Below are positions 9,213 to 18,100 of a DNA stretch of 64,000 nucleotides, piece after piece. Position numbers and translations under genes: made by a program. Each line of letters begins with the position of its first letter. The first letter of the stretch is position 1. The stretch spans positions 111,439-175,438 of the forward strand of contig JAAUZI010000027.1 in the NCBI GenBank assembly GCA_014804645.1, in the 5' to 3' direction. The notes below the pieces were generated by a model, which searched no databases, was not told the origin of the DNA, and worked only from the letters and a program-made list of their open reading frames with translations. Origin of the DNA: Lachnospiraceae bacterium. Its GTDB lineage: Bacteria; Bacillota; Clostridia; Lachnospirales; Lachnospiraceae.

Positions 9213-9974
9213 GTGTGGGATATGATTAGGTCATTGTTTCAGGGGTTTATGGGAACAGGACTGATTATGGGATGGTATCTGCTGGTTCTGATATATCTGT
9301 GGTTTGCGGAGAAGGACAGGCGCATGCGGGTTCTGTTTCTCTATGTGCCTCTGGTGCTGCTTATTCTGTATTTCAATCCCCTCTTTGCCCGCTTGATATA
9401 CGCAGGCGTGGGAGATGAGATTTATTACCGGATTCTCTGGCTGCTGCCGGTGACGATCGCGATAGCCTACGCGACGGTGAGTATCTATGGGCGGATAAAA
9501 GGCCGGAAAAAATATTGGTTCGCGCTGCTCTCGGCGGTGCTGGTGACGGTCAGTGGCAGCTGCGTATATGCCAGTCCCCACTTTCAGAGAGCGGAAAATT
9601 TATACCATATGCCCCAGGCTGTGGTGGATATCTGTGACGCCATCCAGGTGGAGGGACGGGAGGTTATGGCGGTATTTCCCAAGGAGATGCTCTCCTATGT
9701 GCGCCAGTACACTCCTCTGGTGTGTATGCCTTACGGAAGGGAAATGCTGGTGAGTCGGTGGAATATGGAAAATCCGCTGTATGACGCCATGGAGGCGGAG
9801 GTGCTGGACATGGATGTGATCCTGCCGCTGGCTCAGACTTACTCCAGCCATTTTGTAATTGTGCCTGAGAATAAAATGATTACCGGTGACCCTGAGCAGT
9901 ACGGTTTTTTTCTGATAGACCATATAGACGGCTATGCTATCTATCAGGATACCAGCGTGTACATCGGCCTGTAG
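9213..9974 (+). CDS. Membrane protein, possibly the C-terminal half of a split DUF6077-like protein
   Basis: 253 residues from a GTG at 9213, nine bases after a good GGAGAGGAGG. Four membrane helices fill residues 1-125, followed by a soluble C-terminal domain of about 120 residues starting near SCVYASPHFQRAENLYHMP. That domain should lie outside and has no motif I recognise. The order of helices then soluble tail is what the end of a GT-C-like protein would look like, and the preceding gene stops abruptly after a helix, so the pair may be one ancestral gene broken in two. It has its own ribosome site, so it may also be a working separate subunit. Confidence 0.6.
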   Translation: MWDMIRSLFQGFMGTGLIMGWYLLVLIYLWFAEKDRRMRVLFLYVPLVLLILYFNPLFARLIYAGVGDEIYYRILWLLPVTIAIAYATVSIYGRIKGRKKYWFALLSAVLVTVSGSCVYASPHFQRAENLYHMPQAVVDICDAIQVEGREVMAVFPKEMLSYVRQYTPLVCMPYGREMLVSRWNMENPLYDAMEAEVLDMDVILPLAQTYSSHFVIVPENKMITGDPEQYGFFLIDHIDGYAIYQDTSVYIGL

Positions 9975-9998
9975 GGGCAATTTAACTGTTGATTTCGG

Positions 9999-10014
9999 GT
10001 CCGCCGAAACGGAC
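9999..10014 (+). repeat. Short hairpin before a ribosome site (family C)
   Basis: GTCCG, loop CCGAAA, CGGAC, followed at once by ATGAGGAG and the ATG at 10028. Similar small GC-rich hairpins precede the starts at 15114 and 43332. Confidence 0.5.
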
Positions 10015-10027
10015 ATGAGGAGTAAGA

Positions 10028-11329
10028 ATGAGAGTATTGTGGGTATGTAATATTATGTTGCCGGTGATTGCACGGGCCTTGCAGCGGGAGTGCAGCAATA
10101 AGGAGGGGTGGCTTGCGGGGCTGATGGACACTCTGCTGGCGGAAAGCCCGCAGGTGGAGCTGGGAGTGGCGTTCCCCATAGGGCCGGGGGAGGAGCTGCT
10201 GAAGGGGGAGACAGAGGGAGTTCACTACTATGGCTTTCGGGAGAACACAGGTAAGCCGGAGGTGTATGACCCGGCGCTGGAGCGCGATATGCAGGAAATC
10301 CTGCAGGATTTCAAACCCCAGCTGCTGCATTGTTTCGGCACGGAGTATCCTCATACTCTGGCGGCAGTGCGGTCCTATGGCCGTCCCGACAGTACGGTGA
10401 TCGGTATACAGGGACTGTGTGCAGTGTATGCGGACGCCTATATGGCCAATACTCCCCGTGAAATATGGCATACAATCACTTTTCGGGATTGGCTGAAGAG
10501 GGACAATCTGCTCCGGCAGCAGGAGAAATTCCGCAGCCGGGGAAAATGGGAGCAGGAGGCAGTGCGGCTCACGGGGCATGTGGCAGGGCGCACAGACTGG
10601 GACAGGCACTGGACTGCTGCATGGAATCCTGCAGCCCGGTATCACCTGCTGCAGGAAACCTTGCGCCCCTGTTTTTACCGGGGGGAGTGGCGTTATGAGA
10701 ACTGCCGAATCCACAGTATTTTTATGAGTCAAGGCGACTATCCCATCAAGGGACTGCACTATATGCTGGACGCCATGCCGGCCATTGTGGAGCAGTACCC
10801 GGACGCTCACCTCTATGTGGCGGGGAATTGTCTGCTGCGCAAGGGTCCCACTGCATGGCTGCGAATCTCCGCCTACGGAAGATATCTGGAGAGACAGATA
10901 AAGGAACATGGTCTGACGGAACATGTGACTTTCCTGGGCAGCCAGACGGGGGAGCAGATGAAAGAGCAGTACTTGCGCTGCAATGCCTATGTCTGTGTTT
11001 CCTCCATTGAAAACTCTCCCAACTCTCTGGGGGAGGCCATGCTTTTGGGTGTTCCCGTGGTGGCGGGAGTAGTGGGCGGAATCGACAGCATGATCGCGCC
11101 GGACGAGGGATGGCTGTTCCCGGGCTACTCGGGGGAGGACAGCGGACAGAGAGAGAGAATCAGTGGTGCGCTGAGTCAAAATGTGTTGGAGGTATTCGGA
11201 CTGAGGGAGCGGGTGCTGCAGCGGACACAGAAGGCTATGGCCCATGCCCGGCAGACCCACGACGGCAGCACGAACCTAAGCCAGCTGTTGGAGCTATATC
11301 GGGAGTTGGCGGCAGAGGACGGACAGTAA
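10028..11329 (+). CDS. Glycosyltransferase family 4
   Basis: 433 residues starting MRVLWVCNIMLP after GAGGAG. It has the two-Rossmann-domain GT-B layout of GT4: an acceptor half to about residue 225, then a donor half with GDYPIKGLHYMLDAMPAI, HLYVAGN, VTFLGSQTGEQM and the E-x7-E signature in SSIENSPNSLGEAMLLG, where the Glu residues contact the nucleotide sugar. It would add a sugar from a nucleotide donor to the growing glycan in the cytoplasm. Sugar and linkage cannot be read. Two tandem family B elements separate it from the next GT4 gene. Confidence 0.85.
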   Translation: MRVLWVCNIMLPVIARALQRECSNKEGWLAGLMDTLLAESPQVELGVAFPIGPGEELLKGETEGVHYYGFRENTGKPEVYDPALERDMQEILQDFKPQLLHCFGTEYPHTLAAVRSYGRPDSTVIGIQGLCAVYADAYMANTPREIWHTITFRDWLKRDNLLRQQEKFRSRGKWEQEAVRLTGHVAGRTDWDRHWTAAWNPAARYHLLQETLRPCFYRGEWRYENCRIHSIFMSQGDYPIKGLHYMLDAMPAIVEQYPDAHLYVAGNCLLRKGPTAWLRISAYGRYLERQIKEHGLTEHVTFLGSQTGEQMKEQYLRCNAYVCVSSIENSPNSLGEAMLLGVPVVAGVVGGIDSMIAPDEGWLFPGYSGEDSGQRERISGALSQNVLEVFGLRERVLQRTQKAMAHARQTHDGSTNLSQLLELYRELAAEDGQ

Positions 11330-11330
11330 G

Positions 11331-11403
11331 TATGAAACTGACGTTTCATATACGGATTTGCGCAATATCGCAAGCGCAGCTTGCGATATGCATGTAGAGG
11401 TAA
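11331..11403 (+). repeat. Family B two-hairpin element, copy 1
   Basis: Hairpin 1 ATGAAAC...GTTTCAT, then hairpin 2 GCAATATCGCAAG / CTTGCGATATGC, ending in ATGTAGAGGTAA. It starts two bases after the stop of the GT4 gene and is followed directly by copy 2. Confidence 0.85.
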
Positions 11404-11480
11404 GTTTGGAACTGATGTTCCAAATACTGATTGAGGCAATATTGCAAGCTAGGCTTGCAATATGCAGGGAAGAAGTAAGT
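11404..11480 (+). repeat. Family B two-hairpin element, copy 2
   Basis: Hairpin 1 TTGGAAC...GTTCCAA, hairpin 2 GCAATATTGCAAG / CTTGCAATATGC. Both stems differ from copy 1 by paired changes on the two arms. It ends in the ribosome region GGGAAGAAGTAAGT just before the ATG at 11481. Confidence 0.85.
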
Positions 11481-12644
11481 ATGAAACTTGTTTTTGTATC
11501 CAACTATATAAATCATCATCAGATGCCGGTGAGTCTGGAACTTGACCGCCTGTGCCGGGCTGAAGGGGGCAGTTATGCCTTTGTGCAGACGGAGCCTATG
11601 GAGCGCGAGCGTGTGGCTATGGGCTGGGGAGAGATGTCGAGAGAGGCGGATTTTGTCCACAATTTCTGGGAGGATGAGGAAGGCTGCCAGGAGCTGATAG
11701 ACCGGGCGGACGCGGTGATTTTCGGAGGCTGCGAGGACGAGCGGTATATCCGGGCCAGACTCGAGGCGGGCAGTCCCGTATGGCGCTACAGCGAGCCACT
11801 GTACAAGACCGGTCGGTACAAATGGATCAGTCCCAAAGGACTTTTAAAAAAATACCATGACCATACCCGGTACCGGAGAAAGCGGGTATACCTGCTCTGC
11901 GCCGGGGCCTATGTGGCGGGGGATTTCCGGCTGGTGGGAGCCTATGGAGGAAAGCGGTTCCGATACGGATATTTCCCGGCGTTTCGGCAGCAGGAGATGA
12001 AGAGCCTGATGGCGGAAAAGGACCGAGTATCCCCCGGAAAGCTGCGGGTGCTGTGGGCGGCCCGCATGATTGACTGGAAACACCCGGAGACGGCGCTGCG
12101 TGTGGCGGCGGCGCTGCGGGAGCAGGGGATAGATTTTCAGCTGGATATGATCGGCGGCGGAGAGATGCTGGAGGAGATGCGGGAGCTGGCTGATACGCTG
12201 GGGGTTGAGCAGCAGGTGTCATTTCCGGGGTACTGCAATCCCGAAAAAACCCGGGAATACATGGAGAAGGCTCATATTTTTCTGGCCACCAGCGACAGAC
12301 AGGAGGGCTGGGGGGCTGTGGTCAACGAGGCCATGAACAGCGGCTGCGCCCTGATTGCCGGAAAGGGCATGGGAGCGGCGCCCTACCTGATAACCCATGG
12401 GGAGAACGGCTATCTGTTCGACCATGGAAAACCTGAGCAGGCGGCGGAGCTTGCCCTGAAACTTGCGGGGGACGCTGGTCTGCGGCGCTGCCTGGGAACG
12501 GCGGCCTATGAGACGGTGCGGACCCTGTGGAATCCTGAGATTGCGGCACAGCGGCTGTACGCCTGTATTGAGGCGGAGCTGGAGGGACGGGAGCTGCCGG
12601 AGTTCGGGTCGGGTCCTTTGAGCAGGGATTTGATCTGTCTGTAG
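11481..12644 (+). CDS. Glycosyltransferase family 4
   Basis: 387 residues from the ATG at 11481 (MKLVFVSNYINHHQMP); the frame stays open upstream through a family B repeat, but the ribosome site AGAAGTAAG and the GT4-like first strand fix this start. The donor half has LRVLWAARMIDWKHPETALRVA, LDMIGGGEML, VSFPGYCNPEKTREYM and the E-x7-E signature EGWGAVVNEAMNSG. It is a retaining GT4 enzyme acting in the cytoplasm on the glycan. The HHQMP motif in the first loop is typical of enzymes next to GT2 rhamnosyltransferases, but the sugar is not determinable. Confidence 0.85.
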   Translation: MKLVFVSNYINHHQMPVSLELDRLCRAEGGSYAFVQTEPMERERVAMGWGEMSREADFVHNFWEDEEGCQELIDRADAVIFGGCEDERYIRARLEAGSPVWRYSEPLYKTGRYKWISPKGLLKKYHDHTRYRRKRVYLLCAGAYVAGDFRLVGAYGGKRFRYGYFPAFRQQEMKSLMAEKDRVSPGKLRVLWAARMIDWKHPETALRVAAALREQGIDFQLDMIGGGEMLEEMRELADTLGVEQQVSFPGYCNPEKTREYMEKAHIFLATSDRQEGWGAVVNEAMNSGCALIAGKGMGAAPYLITHGENGYLFDHGKPEQAAELALKLAGDAGLRRCLGTAAYETVRTLWNPEIAAQRLYACIEAELEGRELPEFGSGPLSRDLICL

Positions 12645-12660
12645 GACATGAGGGAGACAT

Positions 12661-13680
12661 ATGGATACAGGAGAATACAGAGAGACGGCACAGACGCCGC
12701 TGATCAGCGTGATTGTGCCGGTTTACAATATCATGGACTGTCTGCCCAGATGCGTACAGTCCCTGCGGGAGCAGTCCTATGGGAATCTGGAGATTCTGCT
12801 GGTGGACGACGGCTCCACGGATGGCACGGGACAGCTCTGTGATCGGCTGGCGGCGCAGGATGGGCGAATCCGCGTACTGCACAAGGAAAACGGGGGGACG
12901 TCCTCGGCCCGCAATCTGGGAATAGAGGCGGCAAGAGGAGAATTCCTGGGCTTTGTGGACAGTGACGACTATGTGGAACCGGATATGTATATGCAGCTGT
13001 ATCTGGCGGCCGAAGGGAGAGAGGACTGGCTGGTACAGGTGGGCCGCGACGAAGTGGATGAGCAGGGGCGGCAGCTGCCCAGCATCTGCGAGATCCCGGA
13101 GCGGGAGCAGACATATTCCGCCGTGGATTTTTTGCAGGAGCTGCTGCTGCATAAGGGGGATTGCTCTTTTTGCACGAAACTGGTGCCCCGGCGGCTGTTG
13201 GGGGAGGATCGTTTCCCGGAAAAGCAGTTGAACGAGGATTTTCATCTGATGATACGGCTGCTGCAGAGAACGGAGGGCGTGGTGTCCCTGCCGGTGTGCG
13301 GTTATCACGTGTTCTATCGGCTGGGCAGCAATACCAGAAAAAAGGGAGAGAATGATTTTTCCAGAGTGTTTGCGGACAATGTGAACAATGCGGACATGGT
13401 GCTCAAGCTGGCGGAGGAGAAATATCCGCAGCTGCGTCCGGTGACGGTACGATTTGGCCTTTATCAGCGTTTGGATTATCTGCTGCATATCCCCATAGGG
13501 CAGATGCGGCGCGGCAATGAGCAGTACAGAGCTATCGTGCGATTTTTGCATAGACATGTGTGGGACACGGTTCGCTCGCCCTATCTGACCGGAAAAAACA
13601 AGCTGTATCTGCTGACGCTGACCGCAGCGCCCAGAGCCGTGCGGAGGCTGCACCGTTTCTGGATGAAAATTCGAGGTTAG
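12661..13680 (+). CDS. Glycosyltransferase family 2
   Basis: 339 residues after AGGGAG at 12651. GT-A fold with PLISVIVPVYNIMDCLPRCV, ILLVDDGSTDGT, ARNLGIEAARGEFLGFVDSDDYVEPDM (DXD) and a FCTKLVPRRLL / LNEDFHLM block characteristic of EpsJ/CpsI-type transferases. The C-terminal 100 residues are basic and helical and may sit on the membrane. It probably extends the lipid-linked glycan in the cytoplasm. Its 3' end overlaps the convergent gene by four bases, so this is the last gene of the first + strand block. Confidence 0.88.
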   Translation: MDTGEYRETAQTPLISVIVPVYNIMDCLPRCVQSLREQSYGNLEILLVDDGSTDGTGQLCDRLAAQDGRIRVLHKENGGTSSARNLGIEAARGEFLGFVDSDDYVEPDMYMQLYLAAEGREDWLVQVGRDEVDEQGRQLPSICEIPEREQTYSAVDFLQELLLHKGDCSFCTKLVPRRLLGEDRFPEKQLNEDFHLMIRLLQRTEGVVSLPVCGYHVFYRLGSNTRKKGENDFSRVFADNVNNADMVLKLAEEKYPQLRPVTVRFGLYQRLDYLLHIPIGQMRRGNEQYRAIVRFLHRHVWDTVRSPYLTGKNKLYLLTLTAAPRAVRRLHRFWMKIRG

Positions 13681-14834
13681 TCAAAATACTCCAGGGCATA
13701 GACAAAGCGCTCCGCCAGTCTCTGGCGGCCTGCGGTATTCAGATGCAGGTGGTCTTCCAGATAGTCATCGGCATTCAGCTCATTGACTGTACCATAAATG
13801 TTGTCCAGGTAGGACACCGAATGGAGATAGGCAATGCGTTCCAGATTGCCCGCATAGGTGGACAGGGAGAAACCGGTGGACTTGTGAATATCGCTGCTGA
13901 TATAATCCCCGTTTTCGTCCACATAGTAGGCGTAGGTGGGGGACATGACAATGATCCGCAGATGGGGAAAGGCATTGCAGAGCAGTTCCAGGCTGGCGTC
14001 CATATTGCCGGCATATGTTTGAATATCCGTGGTATTCATTACGTTATACAGGGGTCTTTCCTCCAGGTAATCAGATGCGTCGTACATGATGGCCAGCACG
14101 TCCACATTCTGAAAATCCAGGGTGGAGAGCGTGTCGTAAGCATAGCGGGCGTCCGCAGGTACGGCGTCCCCCATGGCCTCAAAGGCGCTTTCGTATATCA
14201 CTGTGTTTTGCAGCGTGATCAGGGTACTAAGCCAGTACAGGTTAAAGGCGTCCATAGGGTCTTCGCTTGCCAGAAAAGTTTCCTGGGAGGCGGCCAGGTG
14301 GGAGTCTGCCACCGAGCAGTTGTAAATGGTGGCGTCTGTCATCTGGCCGACCAGGCTGATAACACCGTCAGCGGAGTTGCGCTCGTCGGAAAAAGGGGAG
14401 TTTCCCAGCACCACCACCGTGCGTATGCCATCGGTATCCTGCCGCTGGTCCGCCGGAACATTTATCATATTGTCCAGCACCTCGATGAGGTCGCTGTCAT
14501 CATAATCTGCGTTGGGATCGAAGAAGGATGGAACACGGGTTCCCCAGTTGGAAAATCGGAAAATCACCAGTCCTACACAGAGCGCCAGCGCCAGAACAAA
14601 GGCGATATGCCAGATGATATGGGGAAAAAAGCGCCCGGACCGCCGGGGCGTGTCTTCTGATTCGTCCTGAAAAGTTTCCTCTCCAATTGTCTCATCCTCT
14701 TCACAGTCCTCGGGCAGGTTCTCCGTCTCCCACATCTCTTCGTCCACGGGAGAATCGGCGGGGATGTTGTCCAGGTCAATGACATCTATGTTCGGAATAT
14801 TGGATTTTCGGTGTGTGGTTGGTTTCTGGTGCAT
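13677..14834 (-). CDS. Membrane-anchored SGNH-like protein with altered block I
   Basis: 385 residues, the only long intact minus-strand gene. An acidic cytoplasmic tail of about 85 residues is followed by one membrane segment (IIWHIAFVLALALCVGLVIF) and an outside domain. The outside domain resembles SGNH hydrolases: VVVLGNSPF in place of the GDS block, VLAIMYDASDY, IVMSPTYAYYVDENG and DHLHLNTAGRQRLAERF with the Asp-x-x-His end. The Asp of GDS is Asn here, but Ser is kept. RBS TAGGAGG lies 18 bases upstream of the ATG. It shares the long acidic tail plus single-helix plan with the divergent GH25 gene next door, so both may sit at the same cell-envelope site. The role in glycan modification is inferred. 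Confidence 0.75.
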   Translation of the reverse strand: MHQKPTTHRKSNIPNIDVIDLDNIPADSPVDEEMWETENLPEDCEEDETIGEETFQDESEDTPRRSGRFFPHIIWHIAFVLALALCVGLVIFRFSNWGTRVPSFFDPNADYDDSDLIEVLDNMINVPADQRQDTDGIRTVVVLGNSPFSDERNSADGVISLVGQMTDATIYNCSVADSHLAASQETFLASEDPMDAFNLYWLSTLITLQNTVIYESAFEAMGDAVPADARYAYDTLSTLDFQNVDVLAIMYDASDYLEERPLYNVMNTTDIQTYAGNMDASLELLCNAFPHLRIIVMSPTYAYYVDENGDYISSDIHKSTGFSLSTYAGNLERIAYLHSVSYLDNIYGTVNELNADDYLEDHLHLNTAGRQRLAERFVYALEYFD

Positions 14835-14964
14835 GACATACCTCGCTTTCTGCCTCCTATTCTACTATTATCCCAATGGATTGTCCATAATCAAATAGGA
14901 CTGTTTTTCAATTTAGGCCTTATTCTGTGGAGAAATTAAGATTTTATGAATATTTCTTTTTTCC

Positions 14965-14994
14965 TTGAACGGATGACTGTTTCAATGTTATACT
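14965..14994 (+). promoter_or_regulatory. Sigma-A-type promoter for the large GH25 gene
   Basis: TTGAAC (14965-14970), 18-base spacer, TATACT (14989-14994), in an AT-rich divergent intergenic region. A leader of about 110 bases separates it from the ATG at 15114. The rest of 14835-14964 holds only AT-rich sequence with a weak possible minus-strand promoter. Confidence 0.7.
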
Positions 14995-15084
14995 GTACAA
15001 CAGAAAATGCCCTGCAGGGAAGGAATAAAGGGATTTCGGGACGGTGAGACGGCAGAGGGAGGATTCCCGGTCCCGACTGGAGTG

Positions 15085-15098
15085 CCCGCCGAAGCGGG
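15085..15098 (+). repeat. Short hairpin before a ribosome site (family C)
   Basis: CCCGC, loop CGAA, GCGGG, followed by TAGATGGGAG and the ATG at 15114. The AGATGGGAG tail also follows the hairpin at 43305-43317 and occurs at 33821-33829. Confidence 0.55.
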
Positions 15099-15113
15099 TA
15101 GATGGGAGTTGAC

Positions 15114-18100
15114 ATGAGAAAACCACGGGGACGCTTTGGCAGACCGATGAAAACCACGGAAGAGATCATAGAGGAATTTCAGAACGAACTGGATGAGCTG
15201 GAGTATGAGGAGGCAGTCTACGAGGAGTATGACGGTGAAACCTATGACGGCGAGCCGGTAGGAGAATATGAGGAAGACTATCCGGAAGACGAGTACGAAA
15301 CTGAAGAATATGAAGAGGTAGAGGAGTCTGAGTACGAGGAATCGGAGGAGTATGAAACCGAAGAATACGAAGAGGTAGAGGAGTCTGAGTACGAGGAATC
15401 GGAGGAGTACGAAACCGAAGAATACGAAGAGGCAGAGGAGTCTGAGTACGAGGAGCCGGAGGAGTATGAAACCGAAGAATACGAAGAGGCAGAGGAGTCT
15501 GAGTACGAGGAGCCGGAGGAGTATGAAACCGAAGAATACGAGGATGTAGAGGAGTCTGAGTACGAGGAGCCGGAGGAATATGAAACCGAAGAATATGAGG
15601 AGTCGGTAAAGTATGAAACCGGAGAGTATGCAGAGACAGAGGAATATGAATCCGAGGAGTATGAAGGAATAGAGGAAACCGAGAACGAGGATACAGAGGG
15701 ATATGAGCCGGAAGAGTATGAGCCAGCGTATGATGAGGAGTATGAGCAGGAGTATTATGAGGATGAGGAGGCATATGAGGAGCCGGACATGACCATGTCC
15801 TCACGGAAAAAGAGTGAGAGGGATGACACAGACGATGCGGGGGACAGGATTCTGGACCGATTCATTTTGATTGCCGGGGTCGCTGTGTTGTTGATGGCAA
15901 TAGTCACAGGAGCAGTTTTTGTGGGTTTAAGGCTGCGCAGTTCGCAGGCAGAGTCCTATCAGCAGGTAGGCGCGCAGCTGGCCGGTGTAAATCTGATAGG
16001 AGGTCAGGGCCTGCAGGCTGTGGCCAACGCTCAACAGACTTATATTGCCACACAGCTTGCGCAGGCAACGCCCGAGCCTGTGCCCACACAGCCGCCAGAG
16101 AGCTATGATGAGCAGGAGTATCGGCCGGATATCAATGTGCAGATGAATTTCAGCTCTATTGAGAAGGACTTAAAGATCAAGTTTGTCAATAAAGAGACGG
16201 GTAAGCTGATCAGCAATGTGCCGTTCAGCATTACGATCACAGATCCGAACGGCGTGGCGGTCATGTGGTCGGACGACGACATGGACGGTATTATCTACAA
16301 AAAAAATCTGACTCCCGGTCAGTACAGGCTGGTGATGAACACTCTTTCGGATGAAAAATACAAGAGCTATGGCCTGATAACCACGGAGCAGAAAACAGAA
16401 GTCAAGAAGGAGATAGAGTATAAAAAGGTTGACGTGTCGGACGAGGTCAAGACGGAATCTCAGATAAACGTGGCGAAGGAAGATACCAAGATCAACGAGA
16501 CCATTGTGGAGAGCTATCTTCAGGATACGGTGGCTTGGGTGGAGAGTACCAGCACCATGATTACCTATGCGGAGGTGGCAAAGAGCAATATTCCTGACCC
16601 GATGACGCTGGCGGCAAGCAGCGGCTTCGTGAGATTGTCTCAGGACAATTCGGAAACGGGGGAGCTGCCATCCACAGAACCACCTGTTTCCACGGAGACA
16701 CCAGCCACACCAGCCCCTACGGAGGCACCGGCTACCCCAGCCCCCACGGAACCGCCAGCTACTCCGGCCCCTACGGAGGCACCGGCTACCCCGGCCCCCA
16801 CGGAGGCACCGGCTACCCCGGCCCCCACGGAGGCACCGGCTACACCGGCTCCCACTGCGCAGCCGACTGCTTCGCCTGCTCCCACAGCGTCGCCCACCCC
16901 CATGCCGGTTTATGTGGGCAGGATTGAACCTTCCAGCAAGACGTTGAAGGTGGGAGAGAGTTTCAAGGTTAGCGCCTCCTGCGAGGGCGTGACGATCCAG
17001 AGCATTACCTGGACCAGCAGTAATTCATCAGCGGTTACGGTGGATGGCAACGGCACGGTGACGGCCGTGGCGGCCACGCAGCAGCCGGTGCTGATCTCCT
17101 ATGTGGCCAGCGGTGTGGACGGCGCAGGCGGTGCAGTGGGCGGTCTGACGGCCTCTTGCAGCGTGACGGTAACTGCCGTCAAGAATCTGAAACTGGATAA
17201 GGCCACGGAGCTGGTTTACACAGGCGCAGCCATAAATCTCACAGCAACTCTGGAAAACGGACTGGACACGGACGTGCTGACAGTGGAGTCCTCTGACGGC
17301 AATGTGGCGAAGGCGGAGATTTCAGGCAGAACGGTGACGGTGACCGGCCTGGGGGCAGGAACCGCCAATATCACGGTAAAATATACCGAGAACGGCAACA
17401 CGATATCCGCAGTCTGCACGGTCACTGTAAAGCAGAATCCCCGCGAGAACAGGACGTCGCTGCTGAAGGATAAGGACGGCAACGAGCTGTATGTGCAGGA
17501 GAACAACACTTACCGTCAGGCATATTATGCGGATTACTATACCTTTGACAGGTTCTTTAAGAAGGGGGAGGCCAGATATACAGGATGGCAGACCATAGGC
17601 GGTGCGGTAAAGTATTTTGACATAAATGGCAATGCAGTTACCGGCGAGCAGGTTATACAGGGAGTGAAGTACAATTTTGCCAGCGACGGCGCTCTGTTGA
17701 CCGGTGCGGGAGTCATGGGCATTGATGTGTCAAAACACAACGGTGTGATCGACTGGAACGCGGTAAAGAATTCCGGCGTTTCCTACGTGATTATCCGCTG
17801 TGGATACCGGGGTTCCTCCCTGGGCGGCCTGATTGTGGACCCCATGTTCCACACCAATATCAAAGGAGCGACGGACGCGGGTCTGAAGGTGGGAGTATAC
17901 TTTTTCACCCAGGCCGTGGATCGGGTTGAGGCCGTGGAGGAGGCGTCCATGGTGCTGGATTTGATCAAAAATTATCGGATATCCTATCCGGTGTTCCTGG
18001 ATGTGGAGTCCAGCGGCGGTCGGGCGGACGGGATCAGCAGGGAGACCCGCACGGAGGTGTGCAAGGCGTTCTGCCAGACCATACAGAATGGGGGTTATAC

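Noticed and set aside
11358..11480. Reading of family B repeats as conserved in-frame leader peptides (LTFQILINAVSQAQLAIC-like)
   Set aside because: Frames differ between copies (copies 5 and 6 are shifted and stop), and substitutions are paired across the stems rather than codon-like.
15166..15804. Minus-strand open frame opposite the acidic repeats (His/Pro/Thr-rich)
   Set aside because: A mirror of the Glu/Tyr codon repeats; no start signal or domain.
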